From Bacillota bacterium (lineage in GTDB: Bacteria; Bacillota_A; Clostridia; Peptostreptococcales; Anaerovoracaceae): 13,856 bases of DNA. Location: contig JAFRWQ010000056.1 in NCBI GenBank assembly GCA_017437925.1, positions 1-13,856 on the forward strand, written 5' to 3'. Shown in pieces: positions 13,166 to 13,856 of the stretch. The position numbers were made by a program, and so were the translations under genes. The notes under the pieces are model-generated. The model was not told where the DNA came from and did not search any database. It worked only from the letters and a program-made list of their open reading frames with translations. Each line of letters begins with the position of its first letter. Position 1 is the stretch's first letter.

Positions 13166-13856
13166 ATGAGCAAATATTTCGGAACCGACGGCTTCAGAGG
13201 CGAGGCCAACGTTGACCTTACCGCCGAGCATGCCTTTAAGATAGGCCTTTTCATCGGCTGGTACTACGGCAGAAATCCCAAACTCAAGCATCCTCTCGAC
13301 TACAAAGCCAAAATAGTGATAGGCAAGGACACCAGGCGCTCCAGCTACATGTTTGAGAACGCCATCACGGCCGGCATAGCCGCCGGCGGCGCCGACGCCT
13401 ATCTTCTTCATGTGATCACGACTCCCGGCGTCGCCTTCGCGGCCAGGACAGAAGACTTTGACTGCGGAGTAATGATCTCGGCCAGCCACAACCCGTTCCA
13501 GGACAACGGCATCAAGCTGATCAACGGCAACGGTGAGAAGATGGAGGACGAGGTCATAGACGATGTCGAGGCCTATCTGGACGGAAAATTCGTCCCCGAG
13601 GGCGAGACCTGCGAAGGAGTCTGGACCGTTCCCTGCGCCACCGGGGCGAACATAGGCCGGGTCATAGACCACTCCAGCGGCAGGAACCGCTACATAGGCT
13701 ACCTGATCTCCCTCGCCACAACCTCCTACAGAGGAATGAGGGTGGGCCTTGACTGTTCCAACGGAAGCACCTGGCAGATCGCCAAGAGCGTGTTCGACGC
13801 CCTGGGCGCCAAGACCTACGTGATCAACAATTCCCCCGACGGGATCAACGTCAACA
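13166..13856 (+). CDS. glmM: Phosphoglucosamine mutase (5' part, cut by window end)
   Basis: Converts glucosamine-6-phosphate to glucosamine-1-phosphate for UDP-GlcNAc and peptidoglycan synthesis. About 230 of roughly 450 residues are present, in frame to the window end with no stop. It begins MSKYFGTDGFRGEAN; the phosphoserine loop is VMISASHNPFQDNGIK with Ser107 in SASHNP, followed by LDCSNGSTWQIAKSVFDALGA and NNSPDGINVN of the second domain. RBS GAGGAT at 13155-13160. Order after cdaA-cdaR is the conserved Firmicutes arrangement, in which GlmM and CdaA interact. Here it seems to have its own promoter. The metal-binding and C-terminal domains lie beyond the window. Confidence 0.95.
   Translation, partial: MSKYFGTDGFRGEANVDLTAEHAFKIGLFIGWYYGRNPKLKHPLDYKAKIVIGKDTRRSSYMFENAITAGIAAGGADAYLLHVITTPGVAFAARTEDFDCGVMISASHNPFQDNGIKLINGNGEKMEDEVIDDVEAYLDGKFVPEGETCEGVWTVPCATGANIGRVIDHSSGRNRYIGYLISLATTSYRGMRVGLDCSNGSTWQIAKSVFDALGAKTYVINNSPDGINVN

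Overview
The window looks like a GC-rich chromosomal core region of a Bacillota (Clostridia-type) bacterium. The evidence is the gene content: a cdaA-cdaR-glmM block, a long-form hpf preceded by a raiA-type RNA, recD2, comF, yhaM and strong AGGAGG-type ribosome binding sites. Many genes use the ATA isoleucine codon and AGG arginine codon heavily despite the high GC. I cannot name a genus. There is no mobile element, CRISPR array, rRNA or complete tRNA.

Layout, left to right. (1) pgi (24-1586, +) is followed by a hairpin terminator shared with the convergent tmRNA gene ssrA (1652-2011, -). (2) A short GC-rich gap carries divergent promoters for ssrA (-) and for a two-gene operon (+): a Nit2-like omega-amidase (2265-3092) and an MtnA/eIF2B-alpha-family isomerase (3105-4169). 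The pair resembles methionine or 5'-deoxynucleoside salvage. (3) nadE (4174-5907, -) converges on that operon with 4 nt between stop codons. Its N-terminal glutaminase domain appears to have lost its catalytic residues. (4) yhaM-recD2-comF (6079-10009, +) is a compact nucleic-acid operon. (5) From the end of comF a promoter embedded in a 19-bp palindrome drives a structured RNA (about 10016-10202, raiA-type). This is followed by a hairpin that would bury the Shine-Dalgarno of hpf (10295-10828), which ends at a strong terminator. (6) A near-consensus promoter starts cdaA-cdaR (10931-13046). A terminator with a promoter inside it then precedes glmM (13166 to beyond the window end).

How the genes work together: the right half couples ribosome hibernation (raiA RNA/HPF) with c-di-AMP synthesis and its regulator, next to the peptidoglycan precursor enzyme GlmM, a known CdaA partner in other Firmicutes. 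The most unusual signals are the degenerate glutaminase domain in NadE, the regulatory architecture around the raiA-type RNA and hpf (palindromic promoter, 20-pair closing helix, SD-sequestering hairpin), and the interleaved terminator/promoter upstream of glmM.
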